Shown: piece by piece, positions 12,501 through 21,950 of the stretch
How the letters are laid out: the number at the start of each line of letters is the position of its first letter
How positions within the stretch are numbered: position 1 is the stretch's first letter
NCBI RefSeq assembly: GCF_000321225.1
Contig: NW_004450459.1
Location: 1,074,471-1,138,470 of the forward strand
From: Odobenus rosmarus divergens
Lineage: Eukaryota; Chordata; Mammalia; Carnivora; Odobenidae
Reading direction: 5' to 3'
DNA: 64,000 nt
Position numbers and translations under genes: made by a program
Notes under the pieces: model-generated
Told to the model about the DNA's origin: nothing
The model's input: the letters and a program-made list of their open reading frames with translations, nothing else
Databases searched by the model: none

Positions 12501-15500
12501 CTGCCACTCTTTTTGAGTGAGCTTCTGCTTCTGTGTAGGAGCAAAAAGTATGAAAGACCTATCCTGATATTCCCTCAGTGTGAGTCCTAAGATTTTATCC
12601 CTAAGGTACTGCTGCTTTAAAATTAGGGCTAGAGAAAGGAGAGGAATGACAAAAGTAGAAGTTAGCCAAAGGGAGAAATGAGTGATGAAAGTAAGTCCTG
12701 TAAATGTTATTTGGCATAAACTTTCTTTTAGGTGAAACTCATCCCATATTTTGCAGTTTTGCATACTAAACCTATTCCTCTGAAGTTAGACTACACATTT
12801 CTGCTTATATTTCTGTGTCAAAGGCAGGGGAGTGGGAAGAGTTGTCTGTTTTTTCACCATTGGTCCCTCTGATAGTGCTAATGACCAAGAACATACTACA
12901 AAATACAGTGCCTTGGTCCAATGCAATGGACTGAATGACAGCTCATCTTACTTACTTGCACCTAAAATGTTGAATGTATAGAAATTAAAAGATGTACTTT
13001 TTTTTATATTGTTGGAGAACAACAATCTGAGTATTCAAGTTTTGACAAAAATGACAACAGAGGCCAAGAAGCTATCTCCAAACGCCTGTCAGTTGTATCA
13101 AGAGTTCCTTTCACTGAAGAGCAGCTTTTCAGTATTTTTGATATAGTACCAGGATTGGAATACTGTGAAGTTCAACGAGATCCTTATTCTAATTATGGTA
13201 AAATAATGTCTATTATTTTTTAATATACTGTGTTTTGTTAAAATGTCTTTTCTCCAGTGCACTTCTTATGTCAGATACTCTTTCTGTGACAACTTTATGT
13301 TTTCTTTTTCTCTGCTTTAAACTTTCAAATACAATGATACCTTAATAAATAAACCCCTGAGAATATATGTCCTTTATACAAGTCATTTATTTTTATTTTT
13401 ATTTTTTTTAGAGATTTTATTTATTTATTTGACAGAGACATAGCGAGAGAGGGAACGCAAGCAGGGGAGTGGGAGAGGGAGAAACAGGCTTCCCGCCGAG
13501 CGGGAGCCGATGCGGGGCTTGATCCCAGGACCCTGGGACCATGACCTGAGCCGAAGACAGACGCTTAACAACTGAGCCACCCAGGCGCCCCAAGTCATTT
13601 ATTTTTAAAGAATATTTTAACTCCCACAATATAGAGTGTTCTCTCTTTCCAGTTGTACAACCAGAATACCTCAGGATGGGGTCCCTGTACTCCTGATTAA
13701 TGCTAGGCAAAGTTCTAAAACCCTTAAAGCTTCCTCCTCGTCCCTAAGTGTCTCTCTTTTTTTGTTTGTTTGTTTTTTAATTTTTATACCTCAAAATGAA
13801 ACTCCTTCCCTTCATTTCAAGCATCTAATTGCTCTACTTCTCTCTCTACTTCTTCCCAGTCTTAATTATAGCAAGGCTCTGAGGCGCCTGGGTGGCTCAG
13901 TCAGTTGAGCGTATGCCTTTGGTTCAGGTCTTGATCTCACGGTCCTGGGATCAAGCCCCATGTCGGGCTCCCTGTTAAGTGGGGAGTCTGCTTCTTCCTC
14001 TCCCTCTCCCCCGCCATTTGTGTTCTCTCTCTCAAATAAATAAGATCTTTTTTAAAAATCTGAAGCAAGGCTCTAATATCAGCCATTTGAACTTATTAAC
14101 TAGTTAATTGGTTAAACCTAATATCTAGTGTTGGCTTAACCATCTTCACAATTTTTTAAGGCTTTTTGAAAATGGAGTTATTGTGGCATAATGGAAAATG
14201 GTTGGCATTCCATTTCACATTAGACTCAAAATGCAAATCCCAGTACTGGCACGTAGCTCTGAGACCTTGGCAGTTTGCTTATCCTTTCTGAATCTCTCTT
14301 TCTTCATCTGTAAAAGAGGATTATTAATACCTTCTATGCCAAGGTTAGATAAGAATTAGAAATGCTGCATGTAAAATACCTATTGCAAGTCCTGGCACAT
14401 AGTAGGCACTCAGGAAATCTCAGGAGCTTATTGGTTTGTTTAGAGAATTGGAGAGGTGGTATAGAGAAGTCATACTTGGCATCTCTTCTAGTACTATAGA
14501 TACACTCGATTTAGTCCTTTCAGGGTGTTATGGATGTAAGGGGAAGTAGGAAAGTGAGTCAGGTCATCGGGCTGGCAGGCCTGGAGTGGTGCCACTTTTC
14601 ACACAGACTTGCACTTACTATTACTCTACCCAGCGCTGGTCTCTTAGCACGACTACCCATCTGAGCCTACTTTGGACCATCTCCAACCCTAACCCAACCT
14701 TAGACTATCATTCTTTATTCTGACTCTAAGGCACACACTTTGTGTTTTTTGGTACATTCGTTATTATGTATAATTCTATTTATTTTGTATTTCTTTCCCT
14801 TTTATCTGGTATGTTGAAATGTATTTGTTCCTTTACCTTCTTTATCATTTCTCTGGTTGAATGTGTCTGATAAATAAATATATGTGTTATTGGGCACCTT
14901 TTTATTAATAGAGGTATCATCATAGAGTTCTATCTGAATTAGTTTTATATGTTCATTTGCTATCTGAATTTTATTTTCATTAAAATGTTGGGGTGCTTGG
15001 GTTTAGAAAGGAACATGAAATTATAGCAGTGTTTTCCCCCAAGTGGGTTATACTGTATATATTGGTTATATATTATATTATATTATATTATATTATATTA
15101 TATTATATTATACATATGGGTTATATATCATGAAAACTTTTTGGTTGTGTTACAAGCTCATGGGCTGTCCACATATGGACTCCAGTATAAAATTATCCCC
15201 CCACTACAGCATCACCCTCCTGAATTGAAATCTATTTCCTTAGCTGAAAGCTCGCCAAAGAAATGTGAAATATGTGACTTCTAATCTGAGAGCCTCTGTT
15301 CCCTATGTTTTCTTTTTCATAAATAACACTTTTCCTTTCTCTAGCACTGCAGCAAGCCTGATGACTGTATGCTTTTATCAGGCTATATATTCTCATTTCA
15401 TTTCCGACTCAGTATGATAGGAAAAATTTAAAAATTTCAAAGCAGATTTCAAAAGAAAAACTGTTTGGCTTTAGGTATATCTATCATATAAGAAACACCA

Positions 15501-18500
15501 ATATCCTAAAATTAAATTCATTGGACAGAACTTACTCTAATAATTACACATTTTCCTTAAAATATCATGTTTATATTTTTGCCAAAATCTGGTTTAGACT
15601 TTGTAGGAACATAGCTGTTGCACATATGTATAAGAAAACTTTGTTTTCTGACCCATTTGACTCTCTGTTAACTAGTTATGTGATTACAGGCTATTTCTAT
15701 ATTGTTTGATTTTGTGGCAAGACGGGCTTTGGGTACCCTGTGTTCTTTTTAACTCCTGATGTTCTCTACTTTGTTTTAGGTCATGGAGTGGTTCAGTATT
15801 TCAACGTAGCATCAGCTATTTATGCAAAATACAAGTTACATGGGTTTCAGTACCCTCCTGGGAATCGGATAGGTGTTTCCTTCATTGATGATGGGAGTAA
15901 CGCAACAGAGTAAGTACTATCTCAGGAGGGTTTACAGCAGGGCTTTGGGTATACATGGTATGACTTGAAGAATAAGAATAGAAAGCAGTTGACCTCTTGG
16001 GTGAGGAAGTCACACAAAATAAGTTACAGGTCAGAGACTGAATATTTCTAGTTTTCTGTAAATTATCAGTTCTTATCTTTAGTCTTCTCAGAAAAATGGC
16101 AACGCAGATGGTAGCAGCACAGCTTGCATCAATGGTGTGGAATAACCCAAGTCAGCAGCAATTTCTGGTAAGTAGGTAAGAATTTAACCTCTATCATACA
16201 TCAGTAGGCTATAAAATAAATGTGGCCTTTGTTTATTGCCTATGTAAGAAAATTTTCGGAGCTACAGTACAAGATCACATAGAAGTCATGATATAGATCT
16301 CTTTAGCTCTTGGCTTAAAATCCTTAAAGTGCAGTTTTTCTTTTTCTTATTTTGTACCTAACTCTTCAACAGCAATTTGGAGGAAATTCTGGATCACAGT
16401 TGCCTCAAATCCAGACAGATGTTGTACTTCCATCGTGCAAAAAAAAAGCCCCTCCTGAAACTCCTGTGAAAGAAAGACTTTTTATCGTGTTTAATCCTCA
16501 TCCTTTACCTTTAGATGTATTAGAGGATATATTCTGGTAAGATTTCAATTCCACGAAGTTACGTTTATAATATAATTTATTTAAACCAGTCATTTAAGCC
16601 CTCTCACAAACTTGAAACTTCCTATATCCAATACTTATCAGATAGAAATGATTTGTTCTGTAGTTTAAAAAATTCCTTATTTATATCACCTTTTAAAATA
16701 TATGATTTCTTTCTCTTCTTTATTATTTATACATCTTAAGTCTCCACACAGAATTTCCTGTTACTTTGTTTTGAAGACATAAAACAGTATTGTTTTGGGG
16801 CGCCTGTGTGGCTCAGTCGTTAAGTGTCTGCCTTTGGCTCAGGTCATGGTCCCAGGGTCCTGGGATTGAGCCCCGCATCGGGCTCCCTGCTCTGCGGGAA
16901 GCCTGCTTCTCCCTCTCCCACTCCCCCTGCTTGTGTTCCCTCTCTNNNNNNNNNNNNNNNNNNNNNNNNNNNNNNNNNNNNNNNNNNNNNNNNNNTCCCT
17001 CTCCCACTCCCCCTGCTTGTGTTCCCTCTCTCGCTGTCTCTCTCTCTCTGTCAAATAAATAAATAAAATCTTTAAAAACAAAACAAAACAAAATAGTATT
17101 GTTTTGAAAAATTGCATGCATAAAATGGACAAATCATTTGTTTCTTGATAGAAAATACATCTGTGTCGACCTTTCCTCTAGAATTCTTTTTACATAACTT
17201 TTCCTTAGTGATTGTAATACAACTGAACAGAGTAGCATTTTCTATTTTGTCAGCAATCTGTTGGATCCTTAAGGATTATTTTGAGTAAACAATTACTTGA
17301 TTGTAAGGAAGAGTACATAATAAGTGTAGAAAAAGGAAGGCTCTTGTTTATTTTTGTGTTTTTAATAGAACTTTAATCTTAACTTTTTTCTTTTTGGTTT
17401 TGTTCCTATTTGCCTTACAACAGTGTTAGCAAAGTAAAAAAAAAAAAATAGGAAGCTCATTGAAGAGCTGCACAAAACATTAGTAGTTCAAATATTTTGA
17501 CTTATTTAACTGATTCATGTGGTTTATTTCTTGAACATTTCCTTTGCGCCAGGCAGTCATCATGCTAAGTGCAAGAGACATTGTGTAAACAAAAGATATG
17601 ATGTAAATAAGACATAATAGTTCTTGTCCTCTGAGAGCTAATCTCATGTAGGAGACAAACAAGTGAATAGGATACTACAACCTCGTGATGTTGGTGTTGT
17701 GAAAAGGAATGTCCAGGCTATGAAATACATAAGGGGAGCATCTACTTCTGAAGCTCTAAGAAGCAATGTATAATGGAGACCTGACAGATAAAAATAACTT
17801 AGCTAGAGAAGCAGGGATTTGGGGGGCGGGGGTGGTTATTTCTGCAAGAGAGAATGTGAAAGGAGATGGTTAGAGTATGGAATTTGAGAGACTGGGAGGG
17901 AGGGTGAAGTGGGAGAGGACAAGGCCCATGTCAAGAAAGGCCCACAAGCTATATTAGGGAGTTGGTCTTCACCCTGGATGGGATTTTTAGGGAGGAAATG
18001 ATCACATCTCTGTTTTAGAAAGGTTACTAGAAAGACAGGGTAGAAAATAGATTAGGGAGGGACAAGCCCAAAGGGCAGGGGAACAAGTGAGGAAGGTATT
18101 AGAGCATTCCAAGGAAAAGATAATGACCAGCTGAATGAGGAAAGAGACCTGAGTGAGAATGAAGAGAACTTGACTAATAGAGCACGTGTTTGAAAAGGAA
18201 GATTGACTTGAAGATTGGGTGTGGGGAGAGGAATGGAGGAGGAGTCCAGAATGGACCCCAGTTTTTGGACCTAAAGAGTTATATTTTTATCAATTTCATT
18301 GGATTTTTTTTTAACTTTGTTTCAGTCGTTTTGGTAACCTGATCGAAGTTTACCTTGTGTCAGGAAAAAACGTGGGGTATGCCAAATATGCAGATAGAAT
18401 AAGCGCAAATGATGCCATTACTACTTTACATGGAAAGATCCTAAATGGAGTCAGACTTAAAGTTATGCTGGCGGATTCCCCAAGAGAAGAATCTAACAAA

Positions 18501-18518
18501 CGACAAAGAACTTACTGA
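2858..18518 (+). CDS. RBM45: RBM45, RNA-binding motif protein 45 (spliced CDS, 9 coding exons)
   Basis: The join of nine exons encodes 474 residues. RBM45 is a developmentally regulated RNA-binding protein, mainly nuclear, that self-associates and is found in inclusions in ALS/FTLD (known from the family). RRM1 is at about residues 26-100 (RNP2 IFLVIS 28-33, RNP1 KGIAFVKF 66-73). RRM2 is at about 121-195 (IFVMIP 123-128, KGLGYVRY 161-168). The homo-oligomer assembly region is at about 250-320. RRM3 is at about 391-462 (LFIVFN 392-397, KNVGYAKY 425-432). The basic C-terminus KRQRTY is part of the known nuclear-localisation region. The start has a strong Kozak context (CACCATGG) and gives the family N-terminus MDEAG. 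The frame is open upstream to a TTG near 2729, but no earlier ATG is in frame. All introns are GT-AG. From memory the human protein is 476 residues; the two-residue difference falls at the exon 4/5 junction. Confidence 0.97.
4429..4612 (+). repeat. hAT-type non-autonomous DNA transposon relic (MER family)
   Basis: It starts CAGGGGTTGACAAACTTTTT and includes AGTAAATATTTTAGG; the far end, GGTTTGCTGACTCCTG, is the inverted counterpart of the start. This is the terminal inverted repeat layout of a common mammalian MER element. A related element lies in the opposite orientation at 42893-43128. I cannot fix the subfamily name by eye. Confidence 0.65.
6220..6960 (+). repeat. Ancient L1 relic (ORF2 endonuclease/RT linker region), sense
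   Basis: Phrases such as AAGGCAGAGATTATCAGGAT and AAAGGATAGAAAAAG follow the order of L1 ORF2 between the endonuclease and RT domains. It is split by the SINE at 6385-6590. Multiple stops; no activity possible. Confidence 0.6.
6385..6590 (+). mobile_element. CAN-SINE, plus strand
   Basis: Head GGGGCGCCTGGGTGGCTCAG, CT-rich body and a (AAATA)n/poly(A) tail. A near-identical TSD (AGAAAAAGCTTGTGTGA) is at about 6368-6384 and 6591-6607. A young-looking insertion inside the L1 relic of RBM45 intron 1. Confidence 0.95.
7178..7300 (+). CDS. RBM45: RBM45 coding exon 2 (residues 101-141)
   Basis: The acceptor TTTCTTAG precedes GTTTTCATTGCTCAG (VFIAQ). The exon encodes the linker and the first part of RRM2, including RNP2 IFVMIP, and ends in EEDLREKFK at AAG|GTACTT. 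It is 123 nt, phase 0 to 0, so skipping it would keep frame while breaking RRM2. Confidence 0.97.
8318..8530 (+). mobile_element. CAN-SINE, plus strand, older copy
   Basis: Head GGGGCACCTGGGTGGCTCAG with diverged body (GTGACTCTTGATTTTGGCTC) and an ACACAC stretch before the A-rich tail. The TSD is imperfect (AAATAAACACTAAG versus AAATAAATACTAAG), consistent with greater age. Confidence 0.93.
8712..8880 (-). repeat. MIR relic, minus
   Basis: Reverse-oriented MIR order: TTAGTTCATTTAACTCTTAA, CCCCATTTAACAGGTAAAGA, then a loss-of-match tail. Diverged. Confidence 0.6.
9029..9113. repeat. AT/AC-rich simple repeat (ATATAC-like)
   Basis: Dense ATATAT and ACATAC units. The overlapping short frames (MYVYMYVY and similar) are artefacts of the simple repeat. 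Confidence 0.8.
9415..9541 (+). CDS. RBM45: RBM45 coding exon 3 (residues 142-183 plus one base)
   Basis: The acceptor CTCATAG precedes GTGTATGGAGATATC. The exon carries the rest of RRM2 with RNP1 KGLGYVRY and ends AATTGTGATCGAA-like at CGAA|GTAAGG. 127 nt. The codon for serine 184 is split A|GT across intron 3. Confidence 0.96.
10240..10385 (-). repeat. Carnivore L1 3' end, antisense, 5'-truncated
   Basis: TTATTTTATTATGTTATGTT then TACATCATTAGTTTTTGATG and ACACCCAGTGCTCCATGCAG is the reverse complement of a carnivore L1 3' UTR end. The same end is present in sense at 53112-53297, which supports the assignment internally. Confidence 0.8.
10582..10795 (+). mobile_element. CAN-SINE, plus strand
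   Basis: Head GGGATGCCTGGGTGGCTCAG, GATCGAGCCCCGCATTGGGC, then CT-rich tract and a poly(A) tail of about 25 bases. The TSD is unclear because of the A-rich target. Confidence 0.94.
10820..10905 (+). repeat. L2-like 3' end fragment
   Basis: GAAAGCAGGGAGTATG, CTAGTACCTAGTACAG and a CTCTATAAAGATTTATTGA end follow the L2 3' order. Confidence 0.5.
11998..12120 (+). CDS. RBM45: RBM45 coding exon 4 (residues 184-224)
   Basis: The acceptor TTTTTCAG precedes GTTTTAGGGCAATC (S-F-R-A-I). The exon encodes the linker after RRM2 ([20 protein letters not shown]) and ends NMFPF plus one G at TTTG|GTGAGT, a consensus donor. 123 nt. Confidence 0.97.
12121..13017 (+). other. RBM45: RBM45 intron 4
   Basis: Short intron (897 nt) with a near-perfect palindrome of about 200 bp (12293-12492). 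The acceptor context is a T-run followed by ATATTGTTGGAG; the only AG close to the T-run is the one ending at 13017. Confidence 0.9.
12293..12492. repeat. Palindromic AT-rich element (possible MITE) in RBM45 intron 4
   Basis: The core left arm 12315-12335 and right arm 12445-12466 are reverse complements apart from one mismatch and one indel. Weaker complementarity extends outward to about 12293 and 12492, and inward through an AT-rich centre that is itself partly self-complementary. It looks like an old miniature inverted-repeat transposon or a local inversion-duplication. In RNA it could fold into a long hairpin. Confidence 0.8.
13018..13197 (+). CDS. RBM45: RBM45 coding exon 5 (residues 225-284)
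   Basis: It begins AACAACAATCTGAG after the AG at 13016-13017, giving E-Q-Q-S-E-Y directly after FPF. It encodes the region entering the oligomer-assembly domain ([20 protein letters not shown], a degenerate RRM-like start) and ends YSNY plus G at TATG|GTAAAA. 180 nt. The human 476-residue form has an extra VG here, as I recall it, which would need an AG six bases upstream; this sequence has TG instead. Confidence 0.93.
13398..13591 (-). mobile_element. CAN-SINE, minus strand
   Basis: The poly(T)/GATTTTATTTATTTATTT tail complement runs to the ACCCAGGCGCCCC head complement. TSD AAGTCATTTATTTTTA at 13380-13395 and 13592-13607. Confidence 0.95.
13881..14063 (+). mobile_element. CAN-SINE, plus strand
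   Basis: Head GAGGCGCCTGGGTGGCTCAG, ending TCTCTCAAATAAATAAGATC and an A-rich tail. TSD AGCAAGGCTCT at 13870-13880 and 14064-14074. Confidence 0.94.
14175..14413 (+). repeat. MIR element
   Basis: Long, well ordered MIR: GACCTTGGCAGTTTGCTTAT, CTTCATCTGTAAAAGAGGAT, then GTCCTGGCACATAGTAGGCA at the 3' end. Confidence 0.8.
15067..15112. repeat. (ATATT)n pentanucleotide microsatellite
   Basis: About nine uninterrupted units of TATTA/ATATT. The frame over it ([11 protein letters not shown]) is an artefact. Confidence 0.9.
15780..15909 (+). CDS. RBM45: RBM45 coding exon 6 (residues 285-327 plus two bases)
   Basis: The acceptor TTGTTTTAG completes glycine 285 (G|GT), followed by [25 protein letters not shown] sequence of the assembly domain, which resembles the second half of an RRM fold. 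It ends ACAGA|GTAAGT. 130 nt. Confidence 0.97.
16083..16167 (+). CDS. RBM45: RBM45 coding exon 7 (residues 328-356)
   Basis: It encodes [18 protein letters not shown] and [10 protein letters not shown], a predicted amphipathic helix after the assembly domain. The flanking introns are very short (173 and 205 nt). The donor is CTG|GTAAGT. 85 nt, so skipping would shift the frame. Confidence 0.97.
16373..16536 (+). CDS. RBM45: RBM45 coding exon 8 (residues 357-410 plus two bases)
   Basis: The acceptor CTTCAACAG precedes [10 protein letters not shown]. The exon holds the Gly/Ser/Gln linker, a short basic cluster (CKKKAP) and the start of RRM3 with RNP2 LFIVFN. It ends at TCTG|GTAAGA, with the codon for cysteine 411 split TG|T. 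Confidence 0.97.
16797..17091 (+). mobile_element. CAN-SINE with internal assembly gap
   Basis: Head GGGGCGCCTGTGTGGCTCAG, tail CAAATAAATAAATAAAATC. TSD ATAGTATTGTTTTG-type at about 16784-16796 and 17093-17106. The CT-rich body is interrupted by 50 Ns, and the 36 bases just before the gap recur just after it. Confidence 0.93.
16946..16995. other. Assembly gap (50 N)
   Basis: A run of exactly 50 unresolved bases inside the SINE. Frames drawn across it contain X residues and mean nothing. Confidence 0.99.
17515..18280 (+). repeat. Ancient LINE-like interspersed repeat (L2/CR1-type?)
   Basis: GA-rich sense sequence beginning CATTTCCTTTGCGCCAGGCA, passing through GAGGAAATGATCACATCTCT and ending in AGTCCAGAATGGACCCC. 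It matches a common mammalian repeat whose later part seems to recur at 60060-61360. I do not trust my recall of its family name. Confidence 0.5.
18326..18518 (+). CDS. RBM45: RBM45 coding exon 9 (residues 411-474 and stop)
   Basis: The acceptor TTTGTTTCAG completes cysteine 411. RRM3 continues ([19 protein letters not shown], with RNP1 KNVGYAKY) to [19 protein letters not shown] and TGA at 18516-18518. The exon continues 8 nt into the 3' UTR to the donor TGAG|GTAAGC at 18527. The following junction is only 8 nt past the stop, so nonsense-mediated decay is not expected. Confidence 0.97.
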
Positions 18519-18526
18519 TTCTTGAG

Positions 18527-21173
18527 GTAAGCCCTTTTTAGTCTGAGTTTTAAAAACACGTTGGCTAAATATTATAGCAAGAGGAATATGTATAGAGTTT
18601 CTTTTTAGGGATTTGGAAGTTGTCAGTTAAAAGCATTGTGACTTAGTGCTTGGCTAATAAAACCACAGGTTGGGTTAATTTCACAATATATTTTTTTTAA
18701 ACTTGAACTTTTTAAACTTAAATGTTTTCAGTGTTTACTGGGAGAATGTTTTGCTCTTCTACAAAATAAAATCAGATTTCAATGTAGAAAGTTAAACAGT
18801 GGGTTTTTTTTGTTTGTGAATGTTTTAATATTAAGAATTTGACTTTTTACCATATGTTTATATAACTTTAAAATTGAAATAGTGCTAAAGATTTTTAACT
18901 TAGAGGATTAATGTCAATGTCTTGAGTTATAACTTAAGGTAATTTGTAATAACCTTTATAAAGAGTGTTTTGACGTCTCACTAGTGAAATGTCTAAAAAG
19001 TAATATCAAATAATACGTCTTTTTGGACCTTTTGAACCTAGATGTTTTTCTCTGGACTTGTATTTGTGAGTTTGTGCATTAAAACCACACATTCAAAAAG
19101 TATTCTTATGTGTATATATGTATTGAAAAAGGAACCCTGCCAATTTACCAAAAACTCTTGTCTATTATAATGATACATACAGCCATATGAATTTCTTTTT
19201 CTTTTAGTTTTCAGAGATCAAACTTAACATTTTTTTTACTGTGATAGTCAACATATATCTCCATGGCTTAGGGAAACATTCTTTAAAGTAGAAATGTTCA
19301 ACTCTTTCACTTTTTTTATTCTGGAAATGAATTGTGAGCTTCAGGGGTAGCTGAGAGTTTCCCTGTTCCCACACACACCAGCTTCCCAAGTCCACTGCTG
19401 GTCAAATGGTAGCGGTTGGCAAGCACTTTAGATTGACTTGGAAGTTACTGACTTGAAAGCAAATTTCTTTTACCTCTGTTTTCTTTCTGACCAATTATGG
19501 CGACTAGCAAGTATCAGAGTGCATTGTCTCAATCCTTACTGCTGATGACCCTTTTTCTAATAGAGCAAGTCAGGTGATTAGTTTCTCCTTCCTAGAAGGC
19601 AGTTGGCAATAGGAAATGCCCGTTGGGCCCATTATGAATAATCCTAATTTAGAAATGTCTTGAAATGTTTTATTTAACTACAAAATTCATTCCCATTACC
19701 CAATACGATGTAAAAATATTAAAATGCCAGTGAAAAAGAATTAGCAAGTCCTTCTTAAAACAAAACTGTCTTTTTACATTTACAAATAAAATGATAAGAC
19801 CTGAATTCTGGTTAGACAAGCTATCTTCTAAAATAGCACACAAAAATGTGTTTGTTTGTGTCTGTGAATATTTTAATATATAGCTAACAATTCTTCTATT
19901 CAAAGAATCTTTGTCCTTAAAAAAGGATAGTAATACTAAGTTCTTAATATGGGGAAAATACATGAATTACTCTTGTGGTTGAGCCTTTCCTAGTGATTAT
20001 TTGTATAGTATAAAAATATTAAACTTAAAAATCAGAAGATCTGGCTTGGAATTCTAATTCCGACGTTTGACTGTGAATGGGCAGATCTCTTCATCTTTCT
20101 GAGGCTGATTTTTTTAATAGGGTTATTGAGAGAAAATTAATCAGCAGAATTCCTTATAAAATATAATAACGTTTTGCACATGTGAGCTAAAACTCTTGCC
20201 TTGGTGATTTCAGTGAATCTTTGGCATGTCATCTTACCAGGATGGTCAGAAACTAAAAGTTTAATGATACAAAATGTGGCCAGCTGGTGCTTCGCGAATG
20301 AAGCATTATAATACCACGTTTTCCCTGTAAAAGTGCTGTACATTCATCCCGTTCCCTACATCAGAGGAAGTACATATTCTTCAGCATGACTATTCATAAA
20401 ATATAAATCTATCCTTTTTCCTTTAATTGAACCATTGTACCTATTCAGAGCAAAGATAAAGTAGGTTCAGGTTAGCTAAAAATGGTAGGACATAACCAGC
20501 TGTATTGGTTTTGAATGTCTTAAAAGTTGCAGCACGTTTTTTAAATTTATTTTTGCTGTAGGTTTTCTATTTACTGTGGACTCCATGAGATTCTCCTCCT
20601 TTGTTGGTATATTAAATAAATGTATTATTTTAAGGTTCAATAAAATAATATGAAAGAGTTTCCCAAATTTTACAGATTATAGCACTTGAAGGTCTTTGGA
20701 AAGGAAAGCATTTTTTTTATTTGTTCCCTTGATTTCAAGGGACAAGCACCACTCATAAAGGCTGGTTCCTTTTGTCTCTGAGAAATAGGCCTAGGATTAA
20801 GTGAGCTACACCTATGAAATAGGAAAAGAAACTGGTCTAAGAATATAACTTTGAAAGTAATTGAGTTCTATTTTGAAGTGTGTTTAATGTACAAAATGTT
20901 TCTCTATTTGAGGAAAATAAAAATTTTAGTATTTCAGAGCATCCTGATTTTGTATTAATTCACAACATTTTCCCTTCAGAAATTCAGTACCTGCTTGCAT
21001 CATCCTTCTGAGTAAGTTTGGTTTTGCTTATTTGGGGACATCTATGATTAAGTAAGCAGATAAATTGGTTATTTTGAAATAAAGGAAATTCCTAACGTTT
21101 TAGGAATACTAAATACAATAGCTATTTCCTTTCAGGTGATGATTTTCATACTTCTGTTGTGTTCTTTCTACAG
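18527..21173 (+). other. RBM45: RBM45 intron 9 (within the 3' UTR)
   Basis: About 2.6 kb of AT-rich sequence with a MIR-like relic at about 20025-20140 and no SINE. An AATAAA at 18765-18770 could end a retained-intron transcript about 250 nt after the stop; no support beyond the hexamer. Confidence 0.7.
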
Positions 21174-21430
21174 AACAAAGACTAAATAATGACATAATCC
21201 TCAGCTGACTGACTGAAAATGTGACTGGACGCACTCCCTGTGGACAGTTGACCGCTTTTTTTTCATATACCTGATAGTCTGTGCACAACATTGTTTTGTC
21301 TGGGGAGCACGGATTGTTGACATGTATTTTTGAATTCACACATCAGTGCTAAAACTAATATAACAGTTGTTTCTTAGAGCAATATGTTGTTATATGTAGC
21401 AGAAATAAAGTTTTCTTTGCTTGACTAAAT
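21174..21430 (+). other. RBM45: RBM45 terminal exon (3' UTR only)
   Basis: The acceptor TTCTTTCTACAG precedes AACAAAGACTAAATAATGAC. The exon runs about 250 nt to a cleavage site shortly after AATAAA at 21404-21409. A second possible acceptor (TTTCCTTTCAG, ending at about 21135) lies just upstream, so the start is not certain. Confidence 0.7.
21404..21409 (+). terminator. RBM45: Poly(A) signal of RBM45 (AATAAA)
   Basis: Canonical AATAAA followed by a T-rich stretch (GTTTTCTTTGC), giving the expected signal plus downstream element. A second AATAAA at 21663-21668 could serve as a distal site. Confidence 0.75.
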
Positions 21431-21760
21431 CATGCCTTATTTATGTGAAAGAAGAGAATAAAACATATAACAGTGTTTAGAATTTGACAAAATGACATAT
21501 TTCATTGATTTTGAGATGCACATTTTTTCACATTTTTGTATTTCTGAAATTGGACACATCGTGATATCAACTGTGTGCCATACTGTAATTGACAACCTGT
21601 TTTTATTTCTTAATAGAACATGAAACAAAGGTGCTTCCTTCAGTCAGTTGCATCTGAGATTCAATAAAATATGGTAATTGCTGCTCAACCTACACATGCA
21701 GATTGGCTACATACTTACACTTAATCTGAGGCAAGAGCCAAAAGACATATCAGAAATATT

Positions 21761-21950
21761 GGGTGCCTGGGTGGCTCAGTTGGTTAAGCGACTGCCTTCG
21801 GCTCAGGTCATGATCCCGGAGTCCTGGGATCGAGTCCCACATCAGGCTCCCGGCTCAGCGGGGAGCCTGGTTCTCCCTCTGACCTTCTCCCCTCTCATGC
21901 TGTTTCTTTCTCTCTCTCTCTCAAATAAATAAATAAAATCTTAAAAAAAA
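21761..21950 (+). mobile_element. CAN-SINE, plus strand
   Basis: Head GGGTGCCTGGGTGGCTCAGT to a (AAATA)n/poly(A) tail. A perfect 19-bp TSD (AAGACATATCAGAAATATT) at 21742-21760 and 21951-21969. About 330 bp past the RBM45 poly(A) site. Confidence 0.96.

Larger units (their letters stand above)
13198..15779 (+). other. RBM45: RBM45 intron 5
   Basis: About 2.6 kb, GT-AG. It holds an inverted pair of CAN-SINEs (13398-13591 minus, 13881-14063 plus), a MIR relic (14175-14413) and an (ATATT)n microsatellite (15067-15112). Confidence 0.85.
16537..18325 (+). other. RBM45: RBM45 intron 8
   Basis: About 1.8 kb. It holds the gapped CAN-SINE (16797-17091) and a long diverged LINE-like relic (17515-18280) reaching almost to exon 9. 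Confidence 0.85.

Noticed and set aside
16790..17132. Open frames containing X residues
   Set aside because: They cross the 50-N gap inside a SINE.
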